Below, piece by piece: positions 47,103-57,047 of a stretch of DNA of 64,000 nt (the first letter of the stretch is position 1; each line of letters begins with the position of its first letter). The stretch comes from Neisseria sp. MVDL19-042950 (GTDB lineage: Bacteria > Pseudomonadota > Gammaproteobacteria > Burkholderiales > Neisseriaceae), in the NCBI RefSeq assembly GCF_030504625.1, contig NZ_JAUKWH010000006.1, forward strand, positions 120,354 to 184,353. The letters are read 5' to 3'. Below the pieces are notes generated by a model. It was not told the DNA's origin, did not search any database, and worked only from the letters and a program-made list of their open reading frames with translations. A program made the position numbers and the translations under genes.

Positions 47103-47912
47103 ATGATGAATCCCAAACCCGCCGTACCCGCCTATCTCGACAACATCCATATCGTCCTCGCCCGCACCAGCCACCCCGCCAATATCGGTTCCGCCGCCCG
47201 TGCCATGAAAACCATGGGGCTGCACCGTTTGACTTTGGTTGCGCCGCAACTGATTGCCACGCCGATGACCGAAAACCCGCCGGTGTTCGATGCCGCTAAA
47301 CCGCAGGATTTCAAACTGCCCGAAGAGAGCTTCGTGTTGGCATCCGGTGCGGCGGACGTGTTGGAAAACGCCCGCATCGTAGCCACGCTCGACGAAGCGT
47401 TGGCGCACACCACCCTGAGCTGCGCCTTAACCAGCCGCAAACGCGAGCTGACTGCGCCGCTGCAAACGCCGCGCCAACTTGTGCCCGAATTGCTGCAAGC
47501 TGCTTCAGACGGCCAACAGGTTGCGCTGGTGTTCGGCAACGAAACTTTCGGCCTGAGCATCGAAGAAGTGCAAAACTGCAACCGCCTGATGACCATCAAC
47601 GGCAACCCCGACTATTTCTCGCTCAACCTCGCTCAAGCCGTGCAAGTGGTGTGTTACGAGCTATTCAGCCAAACCGATATGCCGATGACGCATTTGCAGC
47701 AGGAAACCCGACCGGCCACCCACGAACAGATTGCCGGCATGGTCGGCCATATGGAAAGCGTGATGAACGACATCGGCTTTTTCAACCGCCGCAACAGCGA
47801 ACGCCTGATGCGTCGCATGCAGAATCTGTTTATGCGGGCAGATACGCAAACCGAAGACATCGATATCCTGCGCGGCTTTTTGAATACTGTGAAACGCAAT
47901 TTGAAAGATTAA
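47103..47912 (+). CDS. trmJ: tRNA (cytidine/uridine-32-2'-O)-methyltransferase
   Basis: A SPOUT methyltransferase for tRNA position 32, 269 aa. VLARTSHPANIGSAARAMKTMGLHRLTLV opens the knot domain. LVFGNETFGLSIEEVQNCNRLMTINGNPDYFSLNLAQAVQVVCYEL is the SAM-binding trefoil. The C-terminal helical extension is full length. An in-frame DUS lies near residue 135. A start at the second ATG (47106) is equally possible. Confidence 0.93.
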   Translation: MMNPKPAVPAYLDNIHIVLARTSHPANIGSAARAMKTMGLHRLTLVAPQLIATPMTENPPVFDAAKPQDFKLPEESFVLASGAADVLENARIVATLDEALAHTTLSCALTSRKRELTAPLQTPRQLVPELLQAASDGQQVALVFGNETFGLSIEEVQNCNRLMTINGNPDYFSLNLAQAVQVVCYELFSQTDMPMTHLQQETRPATHEQIAGMVGHMESVMNDIGFFNRRNSERLMRRMQNLFMRADTQTEDIDILRGFLNTVKRNLKD

Positions 47913-47917
47913 TCGTT

Positions 47918-47970
47918 GAGGCCGTCTGAAAACAAAGTTCCGGCAAAGCGGAAAGTTTTCAGACGGCCTC
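47918..47970 (+). terminator. DUS inverted pair after trmJ
   Basis: A 16-bp stem GAGGCCGTCTGAAAAC and complement around a ~21-base loop. Confidence 0.55.
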
Positions 47971-48014
47971 GGGCATAACCGTAAAACAAAACAACTTTCC
48001 AAACATTTCCATTT

Positions 48015-48884
48015 ATGAACTATGCACTCGATGCCTTATGGTGGCGTTTAACCGACCCCAACGTCCGCGATTTAGCCTCCGTTCTCACCGCGCCGGCTTT
48101 GTGGCACAGCGGCTGCGAACTGCCCGTGCGCGAATTGTTGGGGGAAACGGGCTTCCGTTACCTGCTTGATTTGGACGACCGCTCCGAAACATTGCAGCAA
48201 TATCTGGCCGACAAACAACCGTTCGGCCACCGTTTGGGATTGTATGCCGAACATCTGCTCGCATTTTGGCTGTCAACCGCCCCGCATGCTTCGCTGCTTG
48301 GGCAGAATGTGGCAGTCAGCCGTGCCGATGGGCAGACCGCAGGGGCGGCGGATTTTATCGCCGTCTTGAACGGCCGTACTTACCACATCGAATTAACCTG
48401 CAAATATTACGGTTGCGCATCAGGGAGGCCGTCTGAAATGGTGGGGCTGAACCGTCAAGACCGCTTGCAGAATAAAGCGGCCAAACTCCCGCAACAGCTT
48501 GCCCTGCTGCAAAGTGAAGCGGGGCGGGAAGCGTCGGCAGCGTTGGGGTTGGATCCGCAACGGATTGAAGCGGTTTCGATTGTGCGCGGTGTCGGTTTTT
48601 CCGCTCAGCCGCAACCGCTGCACGAAGCTCCGCTGAATCCTTACGGTTGGCACGGTTCGTATATCACTGATTGGGCCGAATATAATTTTTCAGACGGCCT
48701 CAACCGCCGCTATTGCCTATTGCACCGCATGAACCTGCTTGCACCGGCCAGAATGGATTCGGCCGAAACGCAAAATGCGGAAAATATTCGGAAAACCGAC
48801 AGCGGCATCGTTGCGGTTTTGGAACAGCGCCCCGACGGTTGTTGGCATGAAGTAAAGCGGATAATGAAAGCGGAGGCCGTCTGA
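48015..48884 (+). CDS. DUF1853 family protein
   Basis: 289 aa. The order WWRLTDPNVRDLASVLTAPALW, RLGLYAEHLLAFWL, then GAADFIAVLNGRTYHIELTCKYY fits DUF1853. The spaced acidic residue and ExxCK resemble a PD-(D/E)XK nuclease-type core, so an enzymatic or DNA-related role is possible but unproven. Two in-frame DUS words encode GRPSEM and NFSDGLN, and a third supplies the stop (GAG GCC GTC TGA). Three DUS in one gene is high. Confidence 0.82.
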   Translation: MNYALDALWWRLTDPNVRDLASVLTAPALWHSGCELPVRELLGETGFRYLLDLDDRSETLQQYLADKQPFGHRLGLYAEHLLAFWLSTAPHASLLGQNVAVSRADGQTAGAADFIAVLNGRTYHIELTCKYYGCASGRPSEMVGLNRQDRLQNKAAKLPQQLALLQSEAGREASAALGLDPQRIEAVSIVRGVGFSAQPQPLHEAPLNPYGWHGSYITDWAEYNFSDGLNRRYCLLHRMNLLAPARMDSAETQNAENIRKTDSGIVAVLEQRPDGCWHEVKRIMKAEAV

Positions 48885-48916
48885 AAAACAAACGCCAAGC
48901 CGTTTTCAGACGGCCT
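48874..48916 (+). terminator. DUS inverted pair overlapping the DUF1853 stop codon
   Basis: AGGCCGTCTGAAAA includes the stop at 48882-48884. Its complement lies at 48903-48916. Confidence 0.6.
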
Positions 48917-49022
48917 GAACGATGTGCAAACGGCATTTTTATTGCGTAAAAAACGCTCCGCCGCCCGTTCAGCCGCGTTAACGCAAAACCGCAGGGCAAT
49001 ATATTTTGTGGCGGCGTTGTGA

Positions 49023-49093
49023 TATACTCGCCGTCTGAATTTTTATCCCCTGATTGCAGGGGCAGCATAACAAAACGGGCATGATGCCCGTTT
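49023..49093 (+). promoter_or_regulatory. tig -10 box and two leader hairpins
   Basis: TATACT at 49023-49028, with no clear -35 box. It is followed by a CCCCTG/CAGGGG hairpin (49047-49062) and a perfect 10-bp hairpin AAACGGGCAT/ATGCCCGTTT (49073-49093) ending in T-rich sequence, 34 bases before the tig ATG. Confidence 0.45.
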
Positions 49094-49127
49094 CATTGAT
49101 TAACACGAGAAAATTTAAGGGCTTACG

Positions 49128-50438
49128 ATGAGCGTAACTGTAGAAAATTTAGAAAATCTGGAACGCAAAGTAGTGTTGTCTCTGCCGTGGAGCGAAATCA
49201 ACGCAGAAACCGACAAACGCTTGCAGCAAACCCAACGCCGCGTGAAAATCGACGGCTTCCGTCCGGGTAAAGCACCGCTGAAAATGGTTGCTTCTATGTA
49301 CGGCTCAAGCGTGCAAAACGATGTGATGAACGAGCTGGTTCAAAAAGCATTCTACGATGTTGCCGTCGCCCAAAACCTGAAAGTAGCCGGTATGCCCCGC
49401 TTTGAAGGCGTGGAAGAGCAAGAAGACAAAGATTCTTTCAAAGTGGCCGCCGTGTTCGAAGTGTTCCCCGAAGTAAAAGTAGGCGATTTATCTGCACAGG
49501 AAATCGAAAAAGTAACCGCCGAAGTGGGTGATGCCGAAGTAGACAAAACCATTGAAATCCTGCGCAAACAACGCACCCGTTTCAACCACGTTGAACGCGA
49601 AGCCCAAAACGGCGACCGCGTGATTATTGATTTTGAAGGCAAAATCGACGGCGTTGTTTTCGATGGCGGCAGTGCCAAAAACTATCCGTTCGTATTGGGC
49701 AACGGCCAAATGCTGCCTGAATTCGAAGCCGGCGTGCTGGGCTTGAAAGAAGGCGAAAGCAAAGAAGTCGAAGTCAATTTCCCTGAAGACTACCACGGTA
49801 AAGACGTAGCCGGTAAAACCGCCGTATTCACCATCAGCGTGAGAAACGTTTCCGAAGCGACCCTGCCGGAAGTGGACGGACAATTTGCCAAAGCGTTGGG
49901 CATTGAAGACGGCGACGTAGCCAAAATGCGCGAAGAAGTGAAGAAAAACGTAGCCCGCGAAGTGGTGCGCCGCACTAAAGACCAAACCAAAGAAGCAGTG
50001 ATGGAAGCCTTGCTGAAAGTAACCGATATCCAACTGCCGAAAGTATTGGTTGCAGAAGAAGCCGCACGCTTGGCTGCCGAAATGAAACAAAACTTCGTCA
50101 ATCAAGGCATGGCTGATGCGGCTAAATTGGATCTGCCCGCCGATATGTTCAACGAGCAGGCGGAACGCCGCGTGGCTTTGGGCTTGATTTTGGCGCAACT
50201 GGTCGACGAGAACAAACTGGAGCCGAGCGAAGAGCAAGTGAAAGCCATAGTTAGCGACTTTGCCGAAAGCTACGAAGATCCGCAAGAAGTAATCGACTGG
50301 TATTTCTCCGACCGCCAACGCTTGCAAGGCCCGACTTCTTTGGCCGTTGAAGCCAATGTGGTTGAGTTTGTATTGGGCAAAGCCAAAGTGAATGAAAAAG
50401 TGTTGTCGTTCGACGAAGTGATGGGCGCACAAGCCTAA
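49128..50438 (+). CDS. tig: Trigger factor
   Basis: A ribosome-bound chaperone and prolyl isomerase, 436 aa. The N-terminal ribosome-binding domain carries the signature region DGFRPGKAPLKMV (GFRxGKxP). The FKBP domain is at about residues 160-245 (GDRVIIDFEGKIDGVVFDGGSAKNYPFVLGNGQMLPEFEAGVLGLKEGE), and the helical C-domain follows. Tig precedes clpP as in many bacteria. The ribosome site before the ATG is modest. Confidence 0.96.
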   Translation: MSVTVENLENLERKVVLSLPWSEINAETDKRLQQTQRRVKIDGFRPGKAPLKMVASMYGSSVQNDVMNELVQKAFYDVAVAQNLKVAGMPRFEGVEEQEDKDSFKVAAVFEVFPEVKVGDLSAQEIEKVTAEVGDAEVDKTIEILRKQRTRFNHVEREAQNGDRVIIDFEGKIDGVVFDGGSAKNYPFVLGNGQMLPEFEAGVLGLKEGESKEVEVNFPEDYHGKDVAGKTAVFTISVRNVSEATLPEVDGQFAKALGIEDGDVAKMREEVKKNVAREVVRRTKDQTKEAVMEALLKVTDIQLPKVLVAEEAARLAAEMKQNFVNQGMADAAKLDLPADMFNEQAERRVALGLILAQLVDENKLEPSEEQVKAIVSDFAESYEDPQEVIDWYFSDRQRLQGPTSLAVEANVVEFVLGKAKVNEKVLSFDEVMGAQA

Positions 50439-50467
50439 GGCTGTCTGAAAAGTTTGGCTAATTGAAT

Positions 50468-50504
50468 AAGCACCGAAGCTGCCTTCCGCGCTTTGGTGCT
50501 TTTT
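50468..50504 (+). terminator. Rho-independent terminator after tig
   Basis: AAGCACCGAAG pairs with CTTTGGTGCTT (one G-T pair) and is followed by a T run. It lies between tig and clpP, so clpP may need read-through or its own promoter. Confidence 0.65.
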
Positions 50505-50531
50505 ACTGACTATCCTGAAAAGGAGAACAAT

Positions 50532-51155
50532 ATGATTCCTGAAATCAGCAACGGCTATTTGGTGCCGACCGTTATCGAGCAAAGCGGGCGCGGCGAGCGG
50601 GCGTTTGATATTTATTCCCGCCTGCTGAAAGAACGCATTATTTTTCTGGTGGGGCCGGTAAATGACGACAGTGCCAATCTGGTGGTGGCGCAGTTATTGT
50701 TTTTGGAAAGCGAAAATCCCGACAAAGATATTTTCCTGTATATCAATTCGCCCGGCGGCTCCGTGTCGGCAGGTTTGTCGATTTACGACACCATGAATTT
50801 CATTAAACCGGACGTATCGACTTTATGTCTCGGCCAAGCGGCCAGTATGGGTGCGTTCCTGCTTTCCGCCGGTGCCAAAGGCAAGCGTTTCGCTTTGCCG
50901 AACAGCCGCGTGATGATTCATCAGCCCTTAATCAGCGGCGGCTTGGGCGGGCAGGCTTCCGACATTGAAATCCACGCCCGCGAGTTGTTGAAATTGAAAG
51001 ACAAACTGAATCGCTTGCTGGCGGCCCACAGCGGTCAGGATTTGGCCAAAGTGGAGCGCGATACCGACCGCGACAACTATATGTCGGCAGAAGAAGCACA
51101 GGCTTACGGTTTGGTTGACCAAGTATTGGCGGACAGAGAGAGCATTAAAGTCTGA
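50532..51155 (+). CDS. clpP: ATP-dependent Clp protease proteolytic subunit
   Basis: 207 aa from the ATG at 50532, which has a strong AGGAGA ribosome site; the upstream start at 50493 is rejected. The catalytic triad is visible: Ser in [13 protein letters not shown], His in [22 protein letters not shown], and the Asp in DTDRDNYM. Forms a tetradecamer serving ClpX, encoded at 37.1 kb. Confidence 0.97.
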   Translation: MIPEISNGYLVPTVIEQSGRGERAFDIYSRLLKERIIFLVGPVNDDSANLVVAQLLFLESENPDKDIFLYINSPGGSVSAGLSIYDTMNFIKPDVSTLCLGQAASMGAFLLSAGAKGKRFALPNSRVMIHQPLISGGLGGQASDIEIHARELLKLKDKLNRLLAAHSGQDLAKVERDTDRDNYMSAEEAQAYGLVDQVLADRESIKV

Positions 51156-51188
51156 TAAGGCGGCAAAGATAAGCCCGTTTGCTATAAG

Positions 51189-51239
51189 AGGCCGTCTGAA
51201 AAGCATTTTAGAATTAAAAAATGCTTTTCAGACGGCCTT
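51189..51239. terminator. Extended DUS palindrome between clpP and tssH
   Basis: A perfect 21-bp stem around GGCCGTCTGAAAAGCATTTT with an ~8-base AT loop. It ends both the clpP unit and the T6SS operon. Confidence 0.85.
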
Positions 51240-51266
51240 ATTTTTGAGTTTACGACACTTTTGCCG

Positions 51267-53951
51267 TTACTGTCGGCTTACTTGCGTGCCGCCTGTTTTT
51301 TTAGGCTTTGCTGCCGCCTGCTTTTTCATGCGGTAGTCGTAGGTAAAATCATGATCCGCCACGCCGATGCTCACCGCCGAAACCTGTTTGCCTTGCGTTG
51401 CGCAGGTAAGCAGTTCGCGGCTGATTTGCGGCAGAACGGTATTGGTAAGAATCGCATCGATCATACGGCCGCCTGATTCGACTTCGGTGCAGCGCGAGGT
51501 AATCAGCTTCAGCACTTCGGGTGAATAGGTCAGGTCGATATTGTGGTTGTCTTTGATTCGTTTCACGATACGGCCCAATTGCAATTCAACGATTTTCGCG
51601 AGCATGTCGTCGGATAGCGGATAGTAGGGGATAACCTGCATGCGGCCCAGCAGGGCGGCGGGGAAAACTTTCAGCATGGGTGTGCGCAAGGCTTTGGCCA
51701 AGCCTTCCGGAGTCGGCAGCATGTCGGGGTCGTCGCACATGTCCATAATCAAATCCGTACCGACGTTGGTGGTGAGGATGATGATGGTGTTTTTGAAGTC
51801 GATGTAGCGGCCTTCGCCGTCTTCCATCCAGCCTTTGTCAAATACTTGGAAAAAGATTTCATGCACGTCGGGGTGCGCTTTTTCCACTTCGTCGAGCAGG
51901 ATAACGCTATACGGTTTGCGGCGCACGGCTTCGGTCAGCACGCCGCCTTCGCCGTAACCGACATATCCCGGCGGTGCGCCTTTCAGGGTGGATACGGTGT
52001 GTGCTTCCTGATATTCGCTCATGTTGATGGTAATCACGTTTTGCTCGCCGCCGTACAAGGTGTCGGCCAGAGCCAGCGCGGTTTCGGTTTTACCCACACC
52101 GGAAGGGCCGGCCAGCATGAAAACGCCGATGGGTTTGTTGGGGTTGTCGAGATTGGCGCGCGAGGTTTGAATGCGGCGGGCAATTGCATCCAAGCCGTGG
52201 CGTTGGCCGATGATGCGTTTATTTAAAGTGTCGGCCAGTTGCAATACGGCCTCGACTTCGTCTTTCATCATTTTGCCGACGGGAATGCCCGTCCAGTCGG
52301 CTACCACGTCGGCAATCGTGCGGCTGTCGACCAACGGCATCACCAGCGGTTGGATACCTTGCAGTTCTTTCAGTTTGTCGACTAGCTCTTTTTGGCGTGC
52401 GTACAACTGCTTGCTTTCATCATCGGCGGTTTCTTGCCCTGCCTGCATGATTTGTTCGCGCACGGCCAACAGATCGGCAACCAAGCCGGTTTCTGTCTGC
52501 CATCTTTCTTCCAATTCTTTCAGACGGCCTTCAACTTCGGCCAATTCTTTGCCGATATTCGCCATCCGCTCTTCGGAATCGAAACTGAGCTTTTTCTCGC
52601 GTTCCAGATTGGCTTGTTCGAGTTTTAATGCTTCGGATTTTTTTTGCAGGTATTCGATGCTGCCGGGTACGGCGTGCTGGCTGACGGCAACGCGTGCGCA
52701 GGCGGTATCGATCAGGCCGACGGCTTTGTCGGGCAGTTGGCGTGCGGGAATATAGCGGTGGGAAAGTTTTACGGCCGCCTGAATGGCTTCGTCGAGAATA
52801 ATCACATTGTGGTGTTTTTCCAGCGAGGCGTTCAACGCTCTGAGCATGTTGACGGCTTTTTCTTCGTCGGGTTCGTCTACCTGCACGACTTGGAAACGGC
52901 GTGTGAGGGCGGGGTCTTTTTCAAAGTATTTTTTGTATTCCGCCCATGTTGTTGCGCCGATGGTGCGCAGTTTGCCGCGGGCCAAAGCGGGTTTGAGCAG
53001 GTTGGCGGCATCGCCCGTGCCGGCTGCGCCGCCTGCACCGATTAAGGTGTGGATTTCGTCAATAAACAGCACAATCGGCGTGGGGCTGGATTCGACTTCG
53101 TCCATTACTGCCCTGAGCCGCGATTCAAATTCGCCGCTGATGCTGGCACCGGCTTTGAGCAGGCCGATGTCCAGCAGGATTAACTGCACGTCTTGCAATC
53201 CGGGCGGCACGTCGCCTGCGGCCAAGCGCAAGGCCAGCGCTTCGACCACGGCGGTTTTGCCGACACCGGCTTCGCCCGTGAGAATCGGGTTGTTTTGGCG
53301 GCGGCGCATTAGGATGTCGATGATTTGTCTGATTTCGGCATCGCGGCCGGTAAGCGGGTCTATTTCGCCGTTTTTGGCTTTTTCGGTAAGGTTGCTGCCG
53401 TATTTGGCCAACGCGCTTTCTTTGTGGGTGGCGGTAGGCTCCGAAGATAAGGCGTTTTTAGCGGCATCGAGATTTTCTTCCGAACCGGCGGTAATGGCGA
53501 TGATGTCGTCTGCCAGCGTTTCGGGTTTGATTTTGAGGAATTCCGATGAAATGTTGGCCAAGATGCCCTGCAAAGTTTTATTTTGCAGCATAGTGTAGAA
53601 AATATGCGCCGTGCGGATTTTGTCGGTGCCGAATTTCAGCGAGCTGTATGTCCAAGTTTGTTCGACAAGGGTTTGGATATGCTCGGAAAAATCGATAACG
53701 GCAGTGGCGCCGGCGGGCAGTTTTTCCACGGCGGCCAATACGTCTTTGCGTACTTTCGCTTCGTCTAAATTGAAACGGTTTATCAGGCAGAAAATGTCGG
53801 TTTTTTCGGTTTGCAGCAGGGAATGGAGCCAGTGCACCAGCTCGACATAGCTGTTTTCCCGAAGGCGGCAGAATGTGTAGGCATTTTCCAGAGTTTTGTA
53901 TAAGGTAGTATTCAACTTGCCGAATAATACGCTGCGGCTGATGTCTGACAT
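51267..53951 (-). CDS. tssH: T6SS sheath-disassembly ATPase ClpV
   Basis: 894 aa, a Hsp100 with two AAA modules: Walker A1 GEAGVGKT and A2 GPSGVGKT, each with Walker B (IVLFIDEIHTLIGAGG and VILLDEVEKAHPDVHE). The N-terminal domain (residues 1-160) is of the ClpV type that grips contracted TssB, not the ClpB type. The middle coiled coil is shorter than in ClpB. The C-terminal Lys/Thr tail is unusual. It is the last gene of the T6SS unit read on the minus strand. Confidence 0.95.
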   Translation of the reverse strand: MSDISRSVLFGKLNTTLYKTLENAYTFCRLRENSYVELVHWLHSLLQTEKTDIFCLINRFNLDEAKVRKDVLAAVEKLPAGATAVIDFSEHIQTLVEQTWTYSSLKFGTDKIRTAHIFYTMLQNKTLQGILANISSEFLKIKPETLADDIIAITAGSEENLDAAKNALSSEPTATHKESALAKYGSNLTEKAKNGEIDPLTGRDAEIRQIIDILMRRRQNNPILTGEAGVGKTAVVEALALRLAAGDVPPGLQDVQLILLDIGLLKAGASISGEFESRLRAVMDEVESSPTPIVLFIDEIHTLIGAGGAAGTGDAANLLKPALARGKLRTIGATTWAEYKKYFEKDPALTRRFQVVQVDEPDEEKAVNMLRALNASLEKHHNVIILDEAIQAAVKLSHRYIPARQLPDKAVGLIDTACARVAVSQHAVPGSIEYLQKKSEALKLEQANLEREKKLSFDSEERMANIGKELAEVEGRLKELEERWQTETGLVADLLAVREQIMQAGQETADDESKQLYARQKELVDKLKELQGIQPLVMPLVDSRTIADVVADWTGIPVGKMMKDEVEAVLQLADTLNKRIIGQRHGLDAIARRIQTSRANLDNPNKPIGVFMLAGPSGVGKTETALALADTLYGGEQNVITINMSEYQEAHTVSTLKGAPPGYVGYGEGGVLTEAVRRKPYSVILLDEVEKAHPDVHEIFFQVFDKGWMEDGEGRYIDFKNTIIILTTNVGTDLIMDMCDDPDMLPTPEGLAKALRTPMLKVFPAALLGRMQVIPYYPLSDDMLAKIVELQLGRIVKRIKDNHNIDLTYSPEVLKLITSRCTEVESGGRMIDAILTNTVLPQISRELLTCATQGKQVSAVSIGVADHDFTYDYRMKKQAAAKPKKTGGTQVSRQ

Positions 53952-54033
53952 AAGATTTCCTTAAATAATCCAACATGTCCAAAACGGTTTGTAAGAGGCT
54001 TTTATCAGGATGAGGCCGTCTGAAAAAAGCCGT

Positions 54034-55074
54034 TTAACGGTTGCTGACGATTAAGTCTTCAGCATCGCGGGAAACATTGCCCAGCCAAGTCGACAAGCCG
54101 AGTTGGGTTTGCCCGCCCAAATCCATCGGGGGAACTTCTTTTTGCATCAAAACGGGCTGTATGTCCCATTCGTATTCGTCTGCGGCAAACAGGCGCACCC
54201 ATTCCCGCAGGCGGGCGGTGTTGGTGCCGTCTTTAAAAAACGACCGGTAGGCCGGCAGAGTCAGCGGGCCGACGATGATGCGGAATTTGCTTTGAATATC
54301 GTAAAGTTTGTCGCCCAGCAGCAAACCTTCTCCCAGCGTATAGCCGCCTGTTGAGCCGATTTGCGTTTTTTCCTCGGCAACTTCAACCCAGTATCCGACA
54401 TTGGTTTGAATGGTAACGGGCGCTTTGAAATAGCGGTTGAGCAACTGTTGCAGGTTGGCGGCGGAGCGGCTTTGCTTCATCAGCAAACCGGCAAAATAAC
54501 GCTTGGCAAATTCGTGAATTCGGCCTTCGTTGTGTATGGGCGGGGTATTCAGGCCGTTGAACCCGGCGATGTATCTGCCGAAGCGGTCGTCGGCGTTTTT
54601 GTCTAAAGAAGTAATGCTCTGCGCGTTGGCCCATGCCCGATAAAACAAGACCGCCAAACGGTGTTGCAGCATATTGGCAAAGCCCGTCCATGTACGGTCG
54701 CCGTGCTGGTGTTGGCGCTCGTAGGCATATTCGGTTAAATGCAGGGGCAAGGGGCCGGAAGGGCCGAACAAACCGAAGCCGTTGATGGAAATTTCCGCAT
54801 AATGGGGTGACAGCGTTACCGATTGGATGTTGCGCGGGGAAAAAATAAGCGAAGGCTCTTGGCGGATTCTGATTTTTTCCATTTTCGGGCTGACTGCCTT
54901 GCCCAACATCTTGCCGCCGGTAACAAACTTAACCGACTCAAGCTGGCGCAAGAGTGAAAAGTAGTCATATTTATACGGCTGGGAGGCGACTTTGTTTAAA
55001 AAGCCGGTGAGTTTTTCATCCCAAGCATCGTCCAGCGGGTCGCCGAAATCCGTTTGCACGTTAACCGGACTCAT
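54034..55074 (-). CDS. tssG: T6SS baseplate protein TssG
   Basis: 346 aa from the ATG at 55074, whose ATGA overlaps the tssF stop; the upstream start at 55107 lies inside tssF. Typical TssG features are KYDYFSLLRQLESV at the N-terminus, then NIQSVTLSPHYAEISINGFGLFGPSGPLPLHLTEYAYER and FTGLANMLQHRLAVLFYRAW-like (here FANMLQHRLAVLFYRAWAN). It forms the TssF2-TssG wedge of the baseplate. Confidence 0.93.
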   Translation of the reverse strand: MSPVNVQTDFGDPLDDAWDEKLTGFLNKVASQPYKYDYFSLLRQLESVKFVTGGKMLGKAVSPKMEKIRIRQEPSLIFSPRNIQSVTLSPHYAEISINGFGLFGPSGPLPLHLTEYAYERQHQHGDRTWTGFANMLQHRLAVLFYRAWANAQSITSLDKNADDRFGRYIAGFNGLNTPPIHNEGRIHEFAKRYFAGLLMKQSRSAANLQQLLNRYFKAPVTIQTNVGYWVEVAEEKTQIGSTGGYTLGEGLLLGDKLYDIQSKFRIIVGPLTLPAYRSFFKDGTNTARLREWVRLFAADEYEWDIQPVLMQKEVPPMDLGGQTQLGLSTWLGNVSRDAEDLIVSNR

Positions 55075-57047
55075 ATGATTACCCTTTCTCCAACCGCGGT
55101 CGGCCACGTGGCCACATGCCCTTGTTGGAGCGTGTCGATTTGCAGTTGTATGAATGAGTTGATCGACACCAAGCGCCGGAAGTAATGGTTTAAAACTGAG
55201 CCGAACAGGAAGGGATGGATGCCGCCCAATTGTGCGTCGTCGAGTGTAACGGTGATTTTGATGCCGCGCACGGGAGCGGCGGTACCGTGATGGCGAACCA
55301 CTTTATTCACGACGGCGGTGTCCACCCGCGTAATCGACTCAATCTGTTTCTTCAGCAAATCATTTTCGGAAGAAACAAACACCATCAATAATTCTTTCAA
55401 GGTAACGGGGGCATCTTCTTGGTCGGTGTTCAGCAGCGACAGATAGTTCAGGCTCAATTGGTTTAAAAACGGCCAAAGCGTTCTGTCTTCGCTCACCGCT
55501 GCCTGAGGCCGCGTCAGCTTGGAAATCAGTTTGATCGAGCTGACCGGCAAAAAGCCTTCGATCAGAAAATCCGACTCGCCATCACGCGGCATCATCAGCG
55601 GCAAATCCCTGCTGGTACACCACGCGTCGACGGAAAGGTGCTGGATGCCTGAATTGAAGGCGTAGTCTTTATTGTCGGCCAGCGACAGAAACACTTCGCT
55701 GCCCAGATAGGAAGAACGGAAACCGTTTTTAACGGCGTTTTCAGACGGCATCCTGTCTGCCCGCCGTGCCGAAAAATAAGCGTGTTGGGTTTGTGCTTCT
55801 GGAAACAAACCCATATCCGGCGCTTTGTACATCGGCGAAAAAACCACGGTTTGGCGGTTGTTGGTGTCGAAACCTTTCACTTGTTCGATAGAGTGTACTT
55901 CGTAATTCAGCGGCTGAGTGCGGTCGATAACGACATGGTGTTCCCGATCTTGAATGTTCACGGGGAAGCGCGCGCTCTTTTTTCTGAATAAATTCACCAC
56001 CGGCACGGCGTTTACGGAAAAATCTTCCACGCCGACCAGCTCCGTCAGCTCGGGTATTTTGTGGCTGAACAAAAATGACAGGCTGAAATAGCGTTTGCGG
56101 TAAGTGATGATTTTCTTATTGATGCCCTTGTCGCTCACGATTTCTTCCAACTGCTCGGGCACTTTAGGCAGATGGCCTTCTTTTTCGGCCTGCCGGACAG
56201 CTTGCTTGATATCTTTTTGGGCAATAAACAGGAATTTTTCCGGCAACCGCGCATATTCCTGAAGAATCCGGAACGCGCTGACCGATTTGTCCAGATTGAA
56301 AGACAAAGCTTCGTCTTCGCTAAATCCGCTATGTTCTGGTTTGAACGGCAGCGGGTAGTGCCATTGTTTGGGGTTTTCATAACTGTGGCAGACTACGCCC
56401 ACACATTCGGAAGCCAGCAGGAACAGCAAAGAAGACGACTTGGAAAGCTCCGTGCCTAAAAACACAGGCAATTTGTCCGGCAGCATTTCCGAACACGCCC
56501 CGGGCACGCTGAGCGAGAAATCCAAGCGTAGGGCGGATTGCACTTTTTTGCCGGAAGAGGGTTTGAGCATGGGAAGCGTACCCGGCAAATAGCCGAGCGA
56601 ATCGGTATATTTGGCTTTTTCTATACGCAGTGGCAGGATTTCGGTGGTTTTGGTTACCGAAAACGGGCAGCTTACTTTGAATTCGTCAATCGGCAGCGAC
56701 CTTAATATTCTGCCGCGCTCCAGCAGATTGATAACATCGGCGTTGTATTGGCCGGCAGGTTCTAAATTGACAATGGCTGCCGCCGGTTTTTGGTTGATGA
56801 AGTCGGGGTAAACGACTTCTAAAATTCTTTGCACGAAACGGGGATATTCCGCATCCAGTTTAAGCTGGGTGCGGGCGGTGAGAAAGCTCACGCCTTCCAG
56901 CAGCCGTTCGACGTAAGGATCGGGAATGTCGGAAGTATCCAAGGCCAGTCGGGAAGCCACTTTGGGATATTTGAGCGCAAACTCCCTGCCCATTTCTTTC
57001 AGGAAGGCCAACTCTTTATTGTAATAAGACAGTAATTTGTTATTCAC
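55071..57047 (-). CDS. tssF: T6SS baseplate protein TssF
   Basis: 658 aa with a GTG start at 57047 behind a good GGGGGAAC ribosome site inside the 3' end of tssE. The N-terminus LLSYYNKELAFLKEMGREFALKYPKVASRLALDTSDIPDPYVERLLEGVSFLTARTQLKLDAEYPRF is diagnostic of TssF. It is somewhat longer than the usual ~600 aa. An in-frame DUS lies around residue 435. It is coupled to tssE and tssG by overlaps. Confidence 0.93.
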   Translation of the reverse strand: MNNKLLSYYNKELAFLKEMGREFALKYPKVASRLALDTSDIPDPYVERLLEGVSFLTARTQLKLDAEYPRFVQRILEVVYPDFINQKPAAAIVNLEPAGQYNADVINLLERGRILRSLPIDEFKVSCPFSVTKTTEILPLRIEKAKYTDSLGYLPGTLPMLKPSSGKKVQSALRLDFSLSVPGACSEMLPDKLPVFLGTELSKSSSLLFLLASECVGVVCHSYENPKQWHYPLPFKPEHSGFSEDEALSFNLDKSVSAFRILQEYARLPEKFLFIAQKDIKQAVRQAEKEGHLPKVPEQLEEIVSDKGINKKIITYRKRYFSLSFLFSHKIPELTELVGVEDFSVNAVPVVNLFRKKSARFPVNIQDREHHVVIDRTQPLNYEVHSIEQVKGFDTNNRQTVVFSPMYKAPDMGLFPEAQTQHAYFSARRADRMPSENAVKNGFRSSYLGSEVFLSLADNKDYAFNSGIQHLSVDAWCTSRDLPLMMPRDGESDFLIEGFLPVSSIKLISKLTRPQAAVSEDRTLWPFLNQLSLNYLSLLNTDQEDAPVTLKELLMVFVSSENDLLKKQIESITRVDTAVVNKVVRHHGTAAPVRGIKITVTLDDAQLGGIHPFLFGSVLNHYFRRLVSINSFIQLQIDTLQQGHVATWPTAVGERVII

